From contig JAKBGL010000013.1 in NCBI GenBank assembly GCA_021833085.1, positions 1 to 15,415 on the forward strand: a stretch of DNA of 15,415 nucleotides, in the 5' to 3' direction. A model generated the notes under the pieces. It did not search any database and was not told where the DNA came from. It saw only the letters and a program-made list of their open reading frames with translations. The stretch comes from Actinomycetes bacterium (lineage in GTDB: Bacteria > Actinomycetota > Acidimicrobiia > Acidimicrobiales > Acidimicrobiaceae). Positions 5,352 to 13,254 of the stretch are shown in pieces. Each line of letters opens with the position of its first letter. The stretch's first letter is position 1. Both the position numbers and the translations under genes were made by a program.

Positions 5352-6007
5352 TGAGCAACCAATCGATTGTAAAAGAACTGTTAGGGTTGAGGGATAGAGT
5401 TTTCAACTCGTCGATTCTAACTCCGTCGAAACATCTAAACCTTAGCGGACGTGCCTCAGACACCACTTTCCTAATTGGAACTCGGGGCAGTGCGGTCGAT
5501 TTGAATGAATCGACGTTTGCGCTTGTAAACCTAGATGCGGAGGTTATCGAAGGTGATGTGGATCCTACGACAAGCGAGATTTTGACGATGCATGCAGCTG
5601 TCTATAAGAACCTCAATTCTGCGAAGTGTGTGCTTCATACGCACTCGCCCAATGCTACTGCCTTCGCCCTGGCACATAAAGAGATACCTTCAAGGTATGA
5701 GGCTTTACTCCGCTTCGGCCAAGCATCTCCTGTGCCTGTTGCACAGTGGGGACCAAGGGGATCGAAGGAGTCAGTAGAAGGTATCGAACAGGCATTAGTC
5801 AAAGACGAAAATATCAAGGGAGTTCTACTTGCCAACCATGGTGTCTTGGTATTCGGAAGCTCGATACCAGAGACAGCGTCCATTGCATTTGCAATTGAAG
5901 AGGCTGCGACGGCTGAGCTAGCTGCGAGTTCCATCGGTGGAGGAGTTGACTTTCCTGAAGGTGCACTAGATGCAGTTCGTGAGTCGATCGCACGAGCGAG
6001 GCGATGA
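5351..6007 (+). CDS. class II aldolase / adducin family protein
   Basis: A 218-aa protein of the FucA/AraD family of zinc-dependent aldolases, epimerases and decarboxylases. Visible family features: SKHLNLSGR near residues 26-34 (the substrate phosphate or backbone-binding loop), TTSEILTMHAAVY near 78-90 with the catalytic acid position, the zinc pair HTH near residue 97, and the third zinc His in NHGVLVFG near 160. The length is normal. The true substrate (a sugar phosphate or a hydroxy/oxo acid) is not readable from sequence. The start is GTG with a strong SD. The stop overlaps the next ATG as ATGA, so it is co-translated with the carboxymuconolactone decarboxylase-like protein and co-regulated with the MarR gene. 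Confidence 0.85.
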   Translation: MSNQSIVKELLGLRDRVFNSSILTPSKHLNLSGRASDTTFLIGTRGSAVDLNESTFALVNLDAEVIEGDVDPTTSEILTMHAAVYKNLNSAKCVLHTHSPNATAFALAHKEIPSRYEALLRFGQASPVPVAQWGPRGSKESVEGIEQALVKDENIKGVLLANHGVLVFGSSIPETASIAFAIEEAATAELAASSIGGGVDFPEGALDAVRESIARARR

Positions 6008-6399
6008 CGATGAGCATCGACGATATCAGGGCTCGATACGAATCGACGTTTGGAAAGTTTCCGAATTCTGTCCAAAAGCGGTTTGAACTGGCAGAACTTG
6101 CTGATAGGTTAGAAAGCGTATTTGAGGTTGAGAGTCTGCGAAAGAAGCTCCTTGCGGAGAATCCGCTTTCGGCAAAAGTTCAGCAGCTCGTTCATTTTGC
6201 TCAATTACTGGCTTTAGGGGAGGATGAACCCGCGGCGTTACACGCTCGGGCGGCAGTGAAAGCGGGGGCGACTCCAACGGAGATGATGGGGGTTTTGGAG
6301 ACTACTCTCGTAACCGCTGGAATGCCGAGGTTCTCAAAGGGTGTGGAGATTGTGGCTGAAATCTTCGTTCAGGAGGATCAACATGGAGGAGCTGACTAG
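6004..6399 (+). CDS. carboxymuconolactone decarboxylase (CMD) family protein
   Basis: A 131-aa protein whose second half (about 73-120) matches the CMD/AhpD fold: HARAAVKAGATPTEMMGVLE, then a segment with AGMPRFSKGVEI. His80 occupies the conserved His of gamma-carboxymuconolactone decarboxylases. There is no Cys in the protein, so the CxxC peroxidase chemistry of AhpD is excluded and a decarboxylase or lyase type is more likely. The N-terminal 60 residues are helical and charged. The start ATG overlaps the aldolase stop (ATGA); a second ATG two codons on (6010) is an alternative. The reaction is probably linked to the aldolase product; substrate unknown. Confidence 0.75.
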   Translation: MTMSIDDIRARYESTFGKFPNSVQKRFELAELADRLESVFEVESLRKKLLAENPLSAKVQQLVHFAQLLALGEDEPAALHARAAVKAGATPTEMMGVLETTLVTAGMPRFSKGVEIVAEIFVQEDQHGGAD

Positions 6400-6841
6400 A
6401 TACGGGCTTTCAAATGACGCAGGGTTTATGCTCTCGAAGGTCGCGAGGAGACAGAAGATAAGGTGGGCTGAGATGGTAGCTCAGCTTGGATTGACTACCG
6501 TCGAAGCCGCATTGATTCGGAATCTCGCCTTGATGCCTGGAATGAGTTCGAGAGCCCGCGCGAAGTATCTAGCTGCGGACCCGATGTCTATACATCGGTC
6601 CCTTGAGTCTTTGATTGACAAGGGTTTTTGCGAAAAGAAGGAACGAAGCCACAAGAGATACGACATCTCCCTTACTAAAGAAGGCGAGAAAGTAGCGATA
6701 AAGGTGTTTGCTATGTCTCATGAGGTGTGGAGCGAGATCGAAGGTGTTGTCGGTCGTGACTGCATGGAAGCTCTCATTAATAGTCTTATCAAAGTTGATA
6801 ACTATCTGGATAGTTTCGGCGAACTGCCTTTAGTTCAATGA
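6383..6841 (+). CDS. MarR-family transcriptional regulator
   Basis: A 152-aa winged-helix regulator of the MarR type. The central helix-turn-helix (about 45-85: GLTTVEAALIRNLALMPGMS, then AADPMSIHRSLESLIDKGF) is followed by the wing (EKKERSHKRYDISLTKEGEK) and a C-terminal dimerisation helix. The frame is open from 6341, but the ATG at 6383 is chosen because a full AGGAGG (6371-6376) precedes it by 6 nt. It overlaps the upstream gene by 17 nt and is the third gene of the aldolase operon, which it probably autoregulates in response to a small acid or phenolic ligand (inference). Its 3' end overlaps the convergent methyltransferase gene by 12 bp. Confidence 0.85.
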   Translation: MEELTRYGLSNDAGFMLSKVARRQKIRWAEMVAQLGLTTVEAALIRNLALMPGMSSRARAKYLAADPMSIHRSLESLIDKGFCEKKERSHKRYDISLTKEGEKVAIKVFAMSHEVWSEIEGVVGRDCMEALINSLIKVDNYLDSFGELPLVQ

Positions 6842-7729
6842 AAGAAACTGCCCCTGGAAGCGTTCGACGGATTTCTTGGCATGCACCAGGATTCGGGCGT
6901 TCATTCGAAATCCAGGCTGGACATCTTCCAAGAGCCATGAGTTAAATGCAGTGTCGAACTCTACAACGGATGCCAACTCTCTCTCAAGTGCCTGTGGTTT
7001 TAGAGCGATCAGTTGTCTAGCGATGAACTCCTTCTCTGCCCACATCTGATCGCTGCTTAGGTGTGAACTCTCTGTAATTACTTTAATGTTCATAATCGAG
7101 AGTCCAGATCCACTGAGGTATGTGCTCAACTTGCGACCGACGTTTCGATCTCCGCCTTTATCGTTTTGTAACATCTTTACGACATTGAATAGGGTCTCGA
7201 AGGCCTGTGATGGTTGTGGATAGGTTATATAAAGTGAGTCGTCGATATCCTCTACAAGAATCTCAGCGCCCAACTTGCTAACTCTATGCAGTTCCTGAGC
7301 AGCGATTTGAGGGTCGGATAGGTAGGAAAAGACCTCCCTTACTATCACCTTTGAAAAGTAGTTGGAGTCATAAGGCAGGGAGGTGATGTTGGCTACATCA
7401 AAGCTAAGGCGACTTTCATCTCGCAAAAGTTGCGCCCCCGCCATTTTCTTTAGGATGTGATTTGCGTGGTCGATATAATCCGTTGAGATATCGCACCCTA
7501 CTACCTTTGCTGTGGTTTTGGATGCTATATCGAAGGGGATTAACCCAAGTCCAGTACCGACGTCTAAGACGATATCGTCATCTCTGATACCAAAGGAGTT
7601 GAGAGTATCTGTCCAGGCACTATGTAGGTTTACAGAGTACTCGAGCAGTCTCTTTGGATCAGAGTCTTTGAGCCCTTTCAGGTAAGAGTCTATAACCGCC
7701 GAAAGCTGCGAATTGATGACTGTGGGCAT
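6830..7729 (-). CDS. class I SAM-dependent methyltransferase
   Basis: A 299-aa methyltransferase of the Methyltransf_11/25 type. Motif I is VLDVGTGLGLIPFDIA at about 54-69, motif II has D80 (VVGCDIS), then LSFDVANITSLPYDSNYFSKVI (motif III region) and REVFSYLSDPQIAAQELHRV (post-I helix). The C-terminal 100 residues (STYLSGSGL to HAKKSVERF) probably form the substrate cap; the acceptor is unknown. The ATG at 7729 is preferred over the upstream 7789 because GAGGGGAG stands 5 nt before it. It is a single gene, divergent from leuS and converging on the MarR gene with overlapping ends. Confidence 0.85.
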   Translation of the reverse strand: MPTVINSQLSAVIDSYLKGLKDSDPKRLLEYSVNLHSAWTDTLNSFGIRDDDIVLDVGTGLGLIPFDIASKTTAKVVGCDISTDYIDHANHILKKMAGAQLLRDESRLSFDVANITSLPYDSNYFSKVIVREVFSYLSDPQIAAQELHRVSKLGAEILVEDIDDSLYITYPQPSQAFETLFNVVKMLQNDKGGDRNVGRKLSTYLSGSGLSIMNIKVITESSHLSSDQMWAEKEFIARQLIALKPQALERELASVVEFDTAFNSWLLEDVQPGFRMNARILVHAKKSVERFQGQFLSLN

Positions 7730-7845
7730 AGTTCTCCCCTCGTAGTTAATATCACCTGATCGGCACGAGTCAGATACGCCTTGAACCAATTATTCAATTT
7801 TTCGTCAACTAGAGTTCAATGAGAGGCGTCAGTGCACTTCGACGC

Positions 7846-7851
7846 TAGTGT
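7846..7851 (+). promoter_or_regulatory. -10 box of the leaderless leuS gene
   Basis: TAGTGT ends 6 nt before the leuS ATG at 7858; no SD is present. A GCGTC-N10-GACGC dyad (about 7826-7845) sits just upstream and could bind a regulator. Confidence 0.55.
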
Positions 7852-7857
7852 TTTCTT

Positions 7858-10332
7858 ATGGCTGAAGCCTTTAATCCCAGTGAAATAGAGCCCAAGTGGC
7901 AACGTAAATGGATGGAGAGCGGAGAGTTTGAAGTCTCCTTCGACGACCCTCGAGAGAAGTCTTATGTGCTTTGTATGTATCCTTATCCATCAGGATCAGC
8001 ACACCAAGGTCATGTTCGGAACTATACGTTCGGGGATCTGAATGTCAGGTACCGGACTATGAATGGTCAGGCGGTACTTTCTCCGTTGGGTTATGACTCC
8101 TTTGGACTGCCGGCAGAGAACGCTGCTATAAAGACCGGCGTTCACCCTAGAACCTTTACCGATGCAAGGGTGGCGGAACTGCGAGCCTCACTTGTTCGTC
8201 TAGGCGCTGTATACGACTGGCGAAGAGAACTAAAGAGTCATGATCCGAGCTATATGAGATGGACGCAGTACCTCTTCATCAAGCTCTTCGAAGCTGGACT
8301 TGCTTATAAGGCGATGGCACCAGTTAACTGGTGCCCGGGATGTAAAACTGTTCTAGCAAATGAACAGGTGCTTTCGGATGGGACCTGTGAGCGCTCTGGT
8401 GACATCGTCGTAAAAAAAGACCTGGAACAGTGGTTCTTCCGGATCACTGACTATGCTGAGGAACTTTTGCAAGACCTTGACGGCCTCGACTGGCCTGAAC
8501 AGGTAAAAACGATGCAACGTAATTGGATTGGAAAGTCGGTCGGTGTAGAGCTTGATTTAAGTGTTGTCGGAGAGTCAGATCTCGCTCTGAGAGTCTTTAC
8601 GACCCGCCCAGATACAGGATTTGGTATCACCTATGCCGTAGTCTCTCCCGAGCATCGAAGTCTCTGGCGTTTCGTGAAAGACGAGTATCGCCGTGAGGTG
8701 GAAGAGTTTATCGATGAGGTCAGATTACGGTCAGAGATCGAGCGACTCTCTGTCGATATGACTAAGTCGAAACGTGGTGTGCAAACTGGAAGCTATGTGG
8801 TCAACCCATTCAATGGTAAAGAGGTGCCGCTTTACGTCGCAGACTACGTCTTAGCCCACTATGGCACGGGCGCCGTGATGGGAGTGCCTGGAGAAGATCA
8901 AAGAGACTACGACTTTGCCAAGGCTTATGGTCTACCAATCCTGAGAACAGTCCAACCTCCAGAAGGTTTTGCGGGAGAGGCTTACAGCGGGGCTGGAGAA
9001 AAGATTAACAGTGAGTGGATGGACGGACTCACTGTTGACGAGGCGAAAGTCAAGGCCATAAGGTGGTTAGAAGATAACTCGTTAGGGGAGAGTAAGGTCA
9101 ACTACCGGCTTCGGGACTGGCTCGTCTCGCGTCAAAGATACTGGGGATGTCCTATCCCTATTATTAGGTGCAGCAGCTGCGGCTTAACTCCAGCTCGAGA
9201 AGAAGAGTTGCCGATAATAGCTCCAGATGACGTTGAGTTTCTTCCGACTGGCGAGTCGCCTCTCTATCGGCATCCCGATTTTAGAAAAACGACTTGCCCT
9301 AAGTGTGGCGAACCAGCTGAGAGAGAGACCGATACGATGGATACCTTCGTCGACTCTTCTTGGTATTTTCTGCGCTTTGCAGATCCATTCGCGGAGAGTC
9401 TACCCTTTGATAAAGAGGTTGTGGCGAAGTGGATGCCAGTCGACCAGTACATCGGAGGTATCGAGCACGCTATCTTGCACCTCTTGTACGCTAGATTTTT
9501 TACTAAGGCACTTTCGGATATTGGCCTATTGAATAGTGATCTTCGGGAACCATTTAGGCGACTCTTTACGCAAGGCATGGTACGGCTAAATGGATCAAAA
9601 ATGTCCAAGTCTAAAGGTAACCTAATCACCCCTTTGCAGTACTTTGACAGTGTTGGTGCAGACTCTTTGAGACTGTTTCACCTTTTCGTCGGACCGCCGG
9701 CTGATGGCTTTGACTGGACGGATCAGACTGATGCAATTATTGAAGGCTGTAATAGATTTTTACAAAGAGTATGGAGACTAGCGCTTGGGCAGGCGGAGAG
9801 TTTCCCTGGGGTCACATTGAATATCGTTGAACGTATTCCAAGTAGTGAGGATCTTGAACTCCAAGCGGCGGTTCATCGGAGTATCGCAAAGGTTACGTCA
9901 GACTATGAACGGTGGTCTTATAACACGGCGGTAGCGGCTCTTATGGAACTCACCAACGCTATTTATCGTCACGGTACCGATGGTGTGGCAAGGGAGATTT
10001 TTGACGAGGCAATTGACGCACTTGTGAAGATGCTTGCGCCCATGGTGCCCCATATGACTTCAGAGATATGGGAGAGGATTCATGGTGACTCTTCTATCTT
10101 TAGAAGTGGATGGCCCGTTGCTAATCCTGAGATGCTGGTCTCATCTGTGGAGACGTTGATAATTCAAGTTGGTGGAAAGTTCCGCGACAAAGTTACCGTA
10201 CCTTTGGACGTATCATATGACGACGCTCTAACGTTGGCGCTGTCGTCCCCAAAGGTTCGTTCTGCGCTAAAGGATAAGGAACCGTCGAAGGTTGTGGCAA
10301 AACTACCCAAACTCTTGAACTTAGTTCTATGA
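7858..10332 (+). CDS. leuS: leucyl-tRNA synthetase
   Basis: Class I aminoacyl-tRNA synthetase charging tRNA-Leu with leucine in the cytosol; 824 aa, normal for bacteria. The N-terminal Rossmann half has [20 protein letters not shown] with HQGH (49-52) as the HIGH motif, then the zinc-knuckle C159/C162. The CP1 editing domain contains TTRPDT (248-253), and the [19 protein letters not shown] segment holds the editing-site Asp. C438/C441 and C480/C483 form a second zinc site. K581-S585 is KMSKS. The anticodon-binding helical domain covers about 650-770, followed by the C-terminal domain. The HIGH segment is slightly unusual (SGSAHQGH where SGxLHMGH is common). The mRNA appears leaderless. Confidence 0.97.
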   Translation: MAEAFNPSEIEPKWQRKWMESGEFEVSFDDPREKSYVLCMYPYPSGSAHQGHVRNYTFGDLNVRYRTMNGQAVLSPLGYDSFGLPAENAAIKTGVHPRTFTDARVAELRASLVRLGAVYDWRRELKSHDPSYMRWTQYLFIKLFEAGLAYKAMAPVNWCPGCKTVLANEQVLSDGTCERSGDIVVKKDLEQWFFRITDYAEELLQDLDGLDWPEQVKTMQRNWIGKSVGVELDLSVVGESDLALRVFTTRPDTGFGITYAVVSPEHRSLWRFVKDEYRREVEEFIDEVRLRSEIERLSVDMTKSKRGVQTGSYVVNPFNGKEVPLYVADYVLAHYGTGAVMGVPGEDQRDYDFAKAYGLPILRTVQPPEGFAGEAYSGAGEKINSEWMDGLTVDEAKVKAIRWLEDNSLGESKVNYRLRDWLVSRQRYWGCPIPIIRCSSCGLTPAREEELPIIAPDDVEFLPTGESPLYRHPDFRKTTCPKCGEPAERETDTMDTFVDSSWYFLRFADPFAESLPFDKEVVAKWMPVDQYIGGIEHAILHLLYARFFTKALSDIGLLNSDLREPFRRLFTQGMVRLNGSKMSKSKGNLITPLQYFDSVGADSLRLFHLFVGPPADGFDWTDQTDAIIEGCNRFLQRVWRLALGQAESFPGVTLNIVERIPSSEDLELQAAVHRSIAKVTSDYERWSYNTAVAALMELTNAIYRHGTDGVAREIFDEAIDALVKMLAPMVPHMTSEIWERIHGDSSIFRSGWPVANPEMLVSSVETLIIQVGGKFRDKVTVPLDVSYDDALTLALSSPKVRSALKDKEPSKVVAKLPKLLNLVL

Positions 10333-10336
10333 GTTT
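10309..10336. terminator. hairpin between convergent leuS and kinase genes
   Basis: AAACTC (10309-10314) pairs with GAGTTT (10331-10336), enclosing GAAC-TTA-GTTC (10317-10327). T-rich bases follow on the plus strand (TTTTC). It overlaps the leuS stop and ends 6 bp before the opposing gene's stop, so it could end both transcripts. Confidence 0.45.
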
Positions 10337-10341
10337 TCGGT

Positions 10342-11364
10342 CTATAGGTCCTTTAGGTGGATCAGTGCCTGTTCTCCAAGCCACGAGATCTGATCTTTAT
10401 AGGTGGAGACGTCTGCTGGATCTCCCGCGCTAGCTCCTTGGGTGTAGCGAGAGTATACACCCGCTAGGATGCAGGCAAGTTTCCAGTAAGAGAACGCTAC
10501 ATAGTAGGGAAGATCGCTCACGTCTCTACTGGATAGTTCAGTGTACTTTTTTGCGATCTCCTCTCGGGTATAAAAGCCTGGGGTTTTTGTGACAGACGTG
10601 AGAGCTGAGGTTTCATCGCCAGCGTCGGTCCAATAGACCATGATAAGGCCGAGATCTGCGAGGGTGTCACCTAAGGTGCATATCTCCCAATCTAAAACCG
10701 CAGCTACACGGTGATCTTCTCCAACGACTGTGTTATCAAGTCGGTAGTCTCCATGGACTAAACCCATATAGCGTTGCGGCGGAACGTTATATGCCAGTGT
10801 GACGTGCGCCTCTTCAACGACGGAGTAAGAGAGCCCGATCTCTCCTACTGAAGCCTTGAACTGCTGGTTCCATCTCTTGAGTTGCCTCTGTAGGTAGCCC
10901 TCCTTTTTCCCTAGGTCCCCTAACCCTATCGAGTCTACGTCAAGCAGGTGCAAGTTGACTAAGGTAGCGATGACTGACTCTGATACGATGCCAAGTTTTC
11001 TTGGAGTGAGGTCGTAAACGTCGTTGTCTTGTCTAAAAATGCGACCCTTGACGAACTCCATGAGGTAAAATGGCCGCTCCGAGATCTGAGGGTCGGTGCA
11101 CAGGGCGATGCCTTTAGGAACAGGTACACCCGAGTCTAAGAGTGCTGTAATTATCTTGAACTCTCTCACCATGTCGTGAGCGGTCGGGAGTACGTGAGAC
11201 AGGGGAGGGTGTCGAAGGATAAAGCTTGCCCCTAGGCCGTCTTTTATCTCAAAGGTAAGGTTTGACTGTCCGCCAGCGATCAATGTGTGTGTGTAAGGTG
11301 GTCGGTACCTATCTTGTACTGCGGCAATCCACGCATCTATCTTATCGAAGTCCATCTTTGCCAC
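10342..11364 (-). CDS. aminoglycoside phosphotransferase-fold kinase (ACAD10/11-like)
   Basis: A 340-aa protein of the APH family with all core kinase motifs: the nucleotide loop GGQSNLTFEI (31-40), probable ATP-binding lysine region replaced by R51/E69 arrangement (FILRHPP, REFK), the catalytic loop HGDYRLDN (204-211, Asp206) and the metal-binding LDWE (Asp225). The C-terminal helical part is typical of actinobacterial and ACAD10/11-type members, some of which phosphorylate 4-hydroxyacyl-CoA in fatty acid breakdown. Drug resistance is not implied. The start is GTG; a TAGAAT box ends 6 nt before it with no SD, which supports this GTG over the ATG three codons on. It is a single minus-strand gene converging on leuS. 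Confidence 0.85.
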   Translation of the reverse strand: MAKMDFDKIDAWIAAVQDRYRPPYTHTLIAGGQSNLTFEIKDGLGASFILRHPPLSHVLPTAHDMVREFKIITALLDSGVPVPKGIALCTDPQISERPFYLMEFVKGRIFRQDNDVYDLTPRKLGIVSESVIATLVNLHLLDVDSIGLGDLGKKEGYLQRQLKRWNQQFKASVGEIGLSYSVVEEAHVTLAYNVPPQRYMGLVHGDYRLDNTVVGEDHRVAAVLDWEICTLGDTLADLGLIMVYWTDAGDETSALTSVTKTPGFYTREEIAKKYTELSSRDVSDLPYYVAFSYWKLACILAGVYSRYTQGASAGDPADVSTYKDQISWLGEQALIHLKDL

Positions 11365-11370
11365 TATTAC

Positions 11371-11376
11371 ATTCTA
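11371..11376 (-). promoter_or_regulatory. -10 box of the leaderless kinase gene
   Basis: TAGAAT on the minus strand, followed by 6 nt and then the GTG start at 11364; no SD is present. Confidence 0.55.
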
Positions 11377-11647
11377 CTGATCGCGATGTTTTCTATCTTG
11401 ACTGCCTGTGAGTCAGACTGGATGCCGACTCCTAAGAGTCGAGGCGTCGATGGCCTAGTGATCAGGTGGTCTAACTCTAAAGTTGCTATAGACATCTTGT
11501 CTGGTGTCCACAAGCCGTGCGCGTGAGGAATGGTGAGTTGAACGATGGTCAAACTCTAGCGCATTTCCGATGCCACATTGTTGGGAAGTTTTGCTGGATA
11601 TGTGACCTTAAACGGTGTTTTTGGCAGGTTGAGTTAGGGATTTTAGC
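11377..11647. other. divergent intergenic region of about 270 bp without a convincing gene
   Basis: The region separates the kinase gene from the thioredoxin-TPR gene. It contains two short hairpins, GACTC-CTAA-GAGTC (about 11428-11441) and AGACA-TCT-TGTCT (about 11490-11502). No tRNA or known RNA family is recognised. A minus-strand frame of 61 codons from a TTG (11552 to 11367) ends just before the kinase start; its codon use is neutral, it has no SD, and its 3' end holds the kinase -10 box, so I do not call it. Confidence 0.5.
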
Positions 11648-11653
11648 TAGTTT
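11648..11653 (+). promoter_or_regulatory. -10 box of the leaderless thioredoxin-TPR gene
   Basis: TAGTTT ends 6 nt before the ATG at 11660. An in-frame stop (TAG at 11648) bars any upstream start, and no SD is present. TTGGCA at 11621-11626 is a possible -35 for a slightly earlier -10. Confidence 0.5.
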
Positions 11654-11659
11654 GAATGT

Positions 11660-12373
11660 ATGGTTGCTGTTGATGTTACTGACGCTACTTTTGAACAGGA
11701 AGTTGTAGAGAGATCTAAGAGTGTTCCGGTGGTTATCGACCTCTGGGCTCCTTGGTGTGGACCGTGCCGCACCCTCGGACCGATCATAGAAAAAGTTGTT
11801 GCAGACACTCGTGGCAAGGTGGCACTTTGTAAAGTCAACGTCGATGAGAATCCTGGCATCTCCCAAGCCTTTAGAGTCCAGTCCATACCCGCTGTATTTG
11901 CGGTAAAAGACGGACAGGTTGTGGATACATTTGTGGGAGCTCTTCCCGAACACCAGATTAGAGATTTTGTCTCGAAGTTGGCTCCGGTTGTCTCGGAGGC
12001 CGAAGAACTTATGAGCCAAGGTGATGAGGAGTCTTTACGTAAGGCACTAGAGATGGACCCTGACTCAGACAAGGCCGCAGCGCGCCTTGCAGAGCTGTTA
12101 TTTACAACCGGAAGAGATGAAGAAGCTGAGACCTTGCTAGTCAAATATCCTGAGACGTCAGAGGTTATGCGTGTGAAGTCTATGATCAGACTTGGACTAC
12201 CTGAACTCTCTAAGCCCGTTCTTGACATAGTTGCAGAACTGAATGAACTACTGGAGAAGGTAAAGAAGGACGAAGGGGCCCGCCAACGCTTCGTCGATAT
12301 TTTAAATGCGTACCCTTTTGATGATGAGACTATTTTGCGATACCGCAGGCTTCTCACCTCAAGGCTGTTTTAG
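11660..12373 (+). CDS. thioredoxin-TPR fusion protein (CnoX/YbbN-like)
   Basis: A 237-aa protein with an N-terminal thioredoxin domain (about 1-108), active site WCGPC at 32-36, and a cis-Pro segment (SIPAVF) near 75. It is followed by a TPR-like helical half (about 112-237: EEAEELMSQGDEESLRKALE, AARLAELLFTTGRDEEAETL). This is the CnoX/YbbN (co-chaperone) architecture, which protects proteins from over-oxidation and hands them to chaperones. Unlike the E. coli protein (SxxC), both Cys are present, so it should be redox active. It is the first gene of a run with folP2 and holA (7-nt gap to the next start). Confidence 0.85.
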   Translation: MVAVDVTDATFEQEVVERSKSVPVVIDLWAPWCGPCRTLGPIIEKVVADTRGKVALCKVNVDENPGISQAFRVQSIPAVFAVKDGQVVDTFVGALPEHQIRDFVSKLAPVVSEAEELMSQGDEESLRKALEMDPDSDKAAARLAELLFTTGRDEEAETLLVKYPETSEVMRVKSMIRLGLPELSKPVLDIVAELNELLEKVKKDEGARQRFVDILNAYPFDDETILRYRRLLTSRLF

Positions 12374-12380
12374 AGCTTAG

Positions 12381-13241
12381 GTGAAGATACGTCTGAAAGG
12401 TCAAGTTATTGACCTTACAACACGGGCCTTAGTTATGGGTGTCCTCAATCGAACCCCGGACTCATTTTACGATAAGGGTAGCTACTTTTCTTTTGATGTA
12501 TTTTTGCAAAAAGCAGAGAGTTTAGTAGAACACGGCGCCGATATTTTAGATGTGGGCGGGGTAAAGGCAGGACCTGGAGATGAGGTCCCTGAAGAGGAGG
12601 AACTCGAACGAGTAGTTCCTGCAGTTGAAGCACTCAACAAACGATTTGATGTGTATATTTCAGTAGACACTTGGAGTGCGCAAGTGCTAAAGGAGTCTTT
12701 GTCTGTGGGGGCGTGCATCGGCAACGATATCTCTGGTTTTGCTAACCCTAAGTATCTAGAGGTAGCGGCAGCGGCAGACGCGGCGGTAGTTGCTACACAC
12801 ATTAGGCTAGAGCCTCGTGTAAAGGATCCTGATCCGCACTACGACGATCTAATTGGCGATGTGGCAAAGTTCTTAGTGCAAAGAGCTGACATGGCGAAAC
12901 AAGCCGGAGTAGATCCCTGCTCAATAGCAGTGGATGTCGGCTATGATCTCGGTAAAACTACCGTTCAATCAATGGCGCTATTTGGCGCGACCAAAACGTT
13001 TGCCTCGTTGGGATATCCGTTGTTGGTCTCTGCATCTAACAAGGGATTTTTAGGAGAGACTTTGAACCTGGACATCACTGCGAGACGTGAGGCTTCACTC
13101 TCTGCCGTCGCTTTGTCGATGGTTCAAGGAGCTCGAATCTTTCGGGTTCATGATGTAAAGGGTACAAAACGAGTAGTTGACACACTATCTGCGGTTATGG
13201 ATCCAACTGATTGGGCCCATAGGGTAAACGAGCAGACGTAA
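12381..13241 (+). CDS. folP2: dihydropteroate synthase-like protein, FolP2 type
   Basis: A 286-aa TIM-barrel pterin-binding protein. Pterin-site residues are kept: N23 (NRTPDSF), N115-D116, D185, K221 (SNKGF) and R255/H257 (RVHDV). However, loop 1 reads NRTPDSFYDKG where true DHPS has NVTPDSFSDGG. Loop 2 reads GGVKAGPG where DHPS has GGESTRPG, so the Thr-Arg-Pro motif that holds pyrophosphate and p-aminobenzoate is missing. These are the marks of the actinobacterial FolP2 paralogue, whose mycobacterial member does not act as a DHPS. The true substrate is unknown. The start is GTG; no strong SD is visible, so translation may be coupled to the thioredoxin-TPR gene 7 nt upstream. Confidence 0.85.
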   Translation: MKIRLKGQVIDLTTRALVMGVLNRTPDSFYDKGSYFSFDVFLQKAESLVEHGADILDVGGVKAGPGDEVPEEEELERVVPAVEALNKRFDVYISVDTWSAQVLKESLSVGACIGNDISGFANPKYLEVAAAADAAVVATHIRLEPRVKDPDPHYDDLIGDVAKFLVQRADMAKQAGVDPCSIAVDVGYDLGKTTVQSMALFGATKTFASLGYPLLVSASNKGFLGETLNLDITARREASLSAVALSMVQGARIFRVHDVKGTKRVVDTLSAVMDPTDWAHRVNEQT

Positions 13242-13254
13242 GTTGGGCGAGTTG

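Noticed and set aside
6341..6382. Longer MarR start
   Set aside because: The ATG at 6383 has a perfect AGGAGG at 6 nt; the upstream ATG has none.
7730..7789. Longer methyltransferase start
   Set aside because: The ATG at 7729 has GAGGGGAG in front; the 20 extra residues resemble no methyltransferase N-terminus.
10342..11364. Aminoglycoside resistance gene
   Set aside because: APH fold only; the sequence resembles the metabolic ACAD10/11-type kinases and sits among chromosomal housekeeping genes.
11367..11552. Minus-strand frame of 61 codons from a TTG just before the kinase gene
   Set aside because: No SD, an in-frame stop two codons upstream, neutral codon use, and its end contains the kinase -10 box. 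A real short gene is not excluded.
11647..12357. Long minus-strand frame of 236 codons opposite the thioredoxin-TPR gene
   Set aside because: Low-complexity Ser/Thr-rich translation, antisense to a clearly recognisable thioredoxin with WCGPC.
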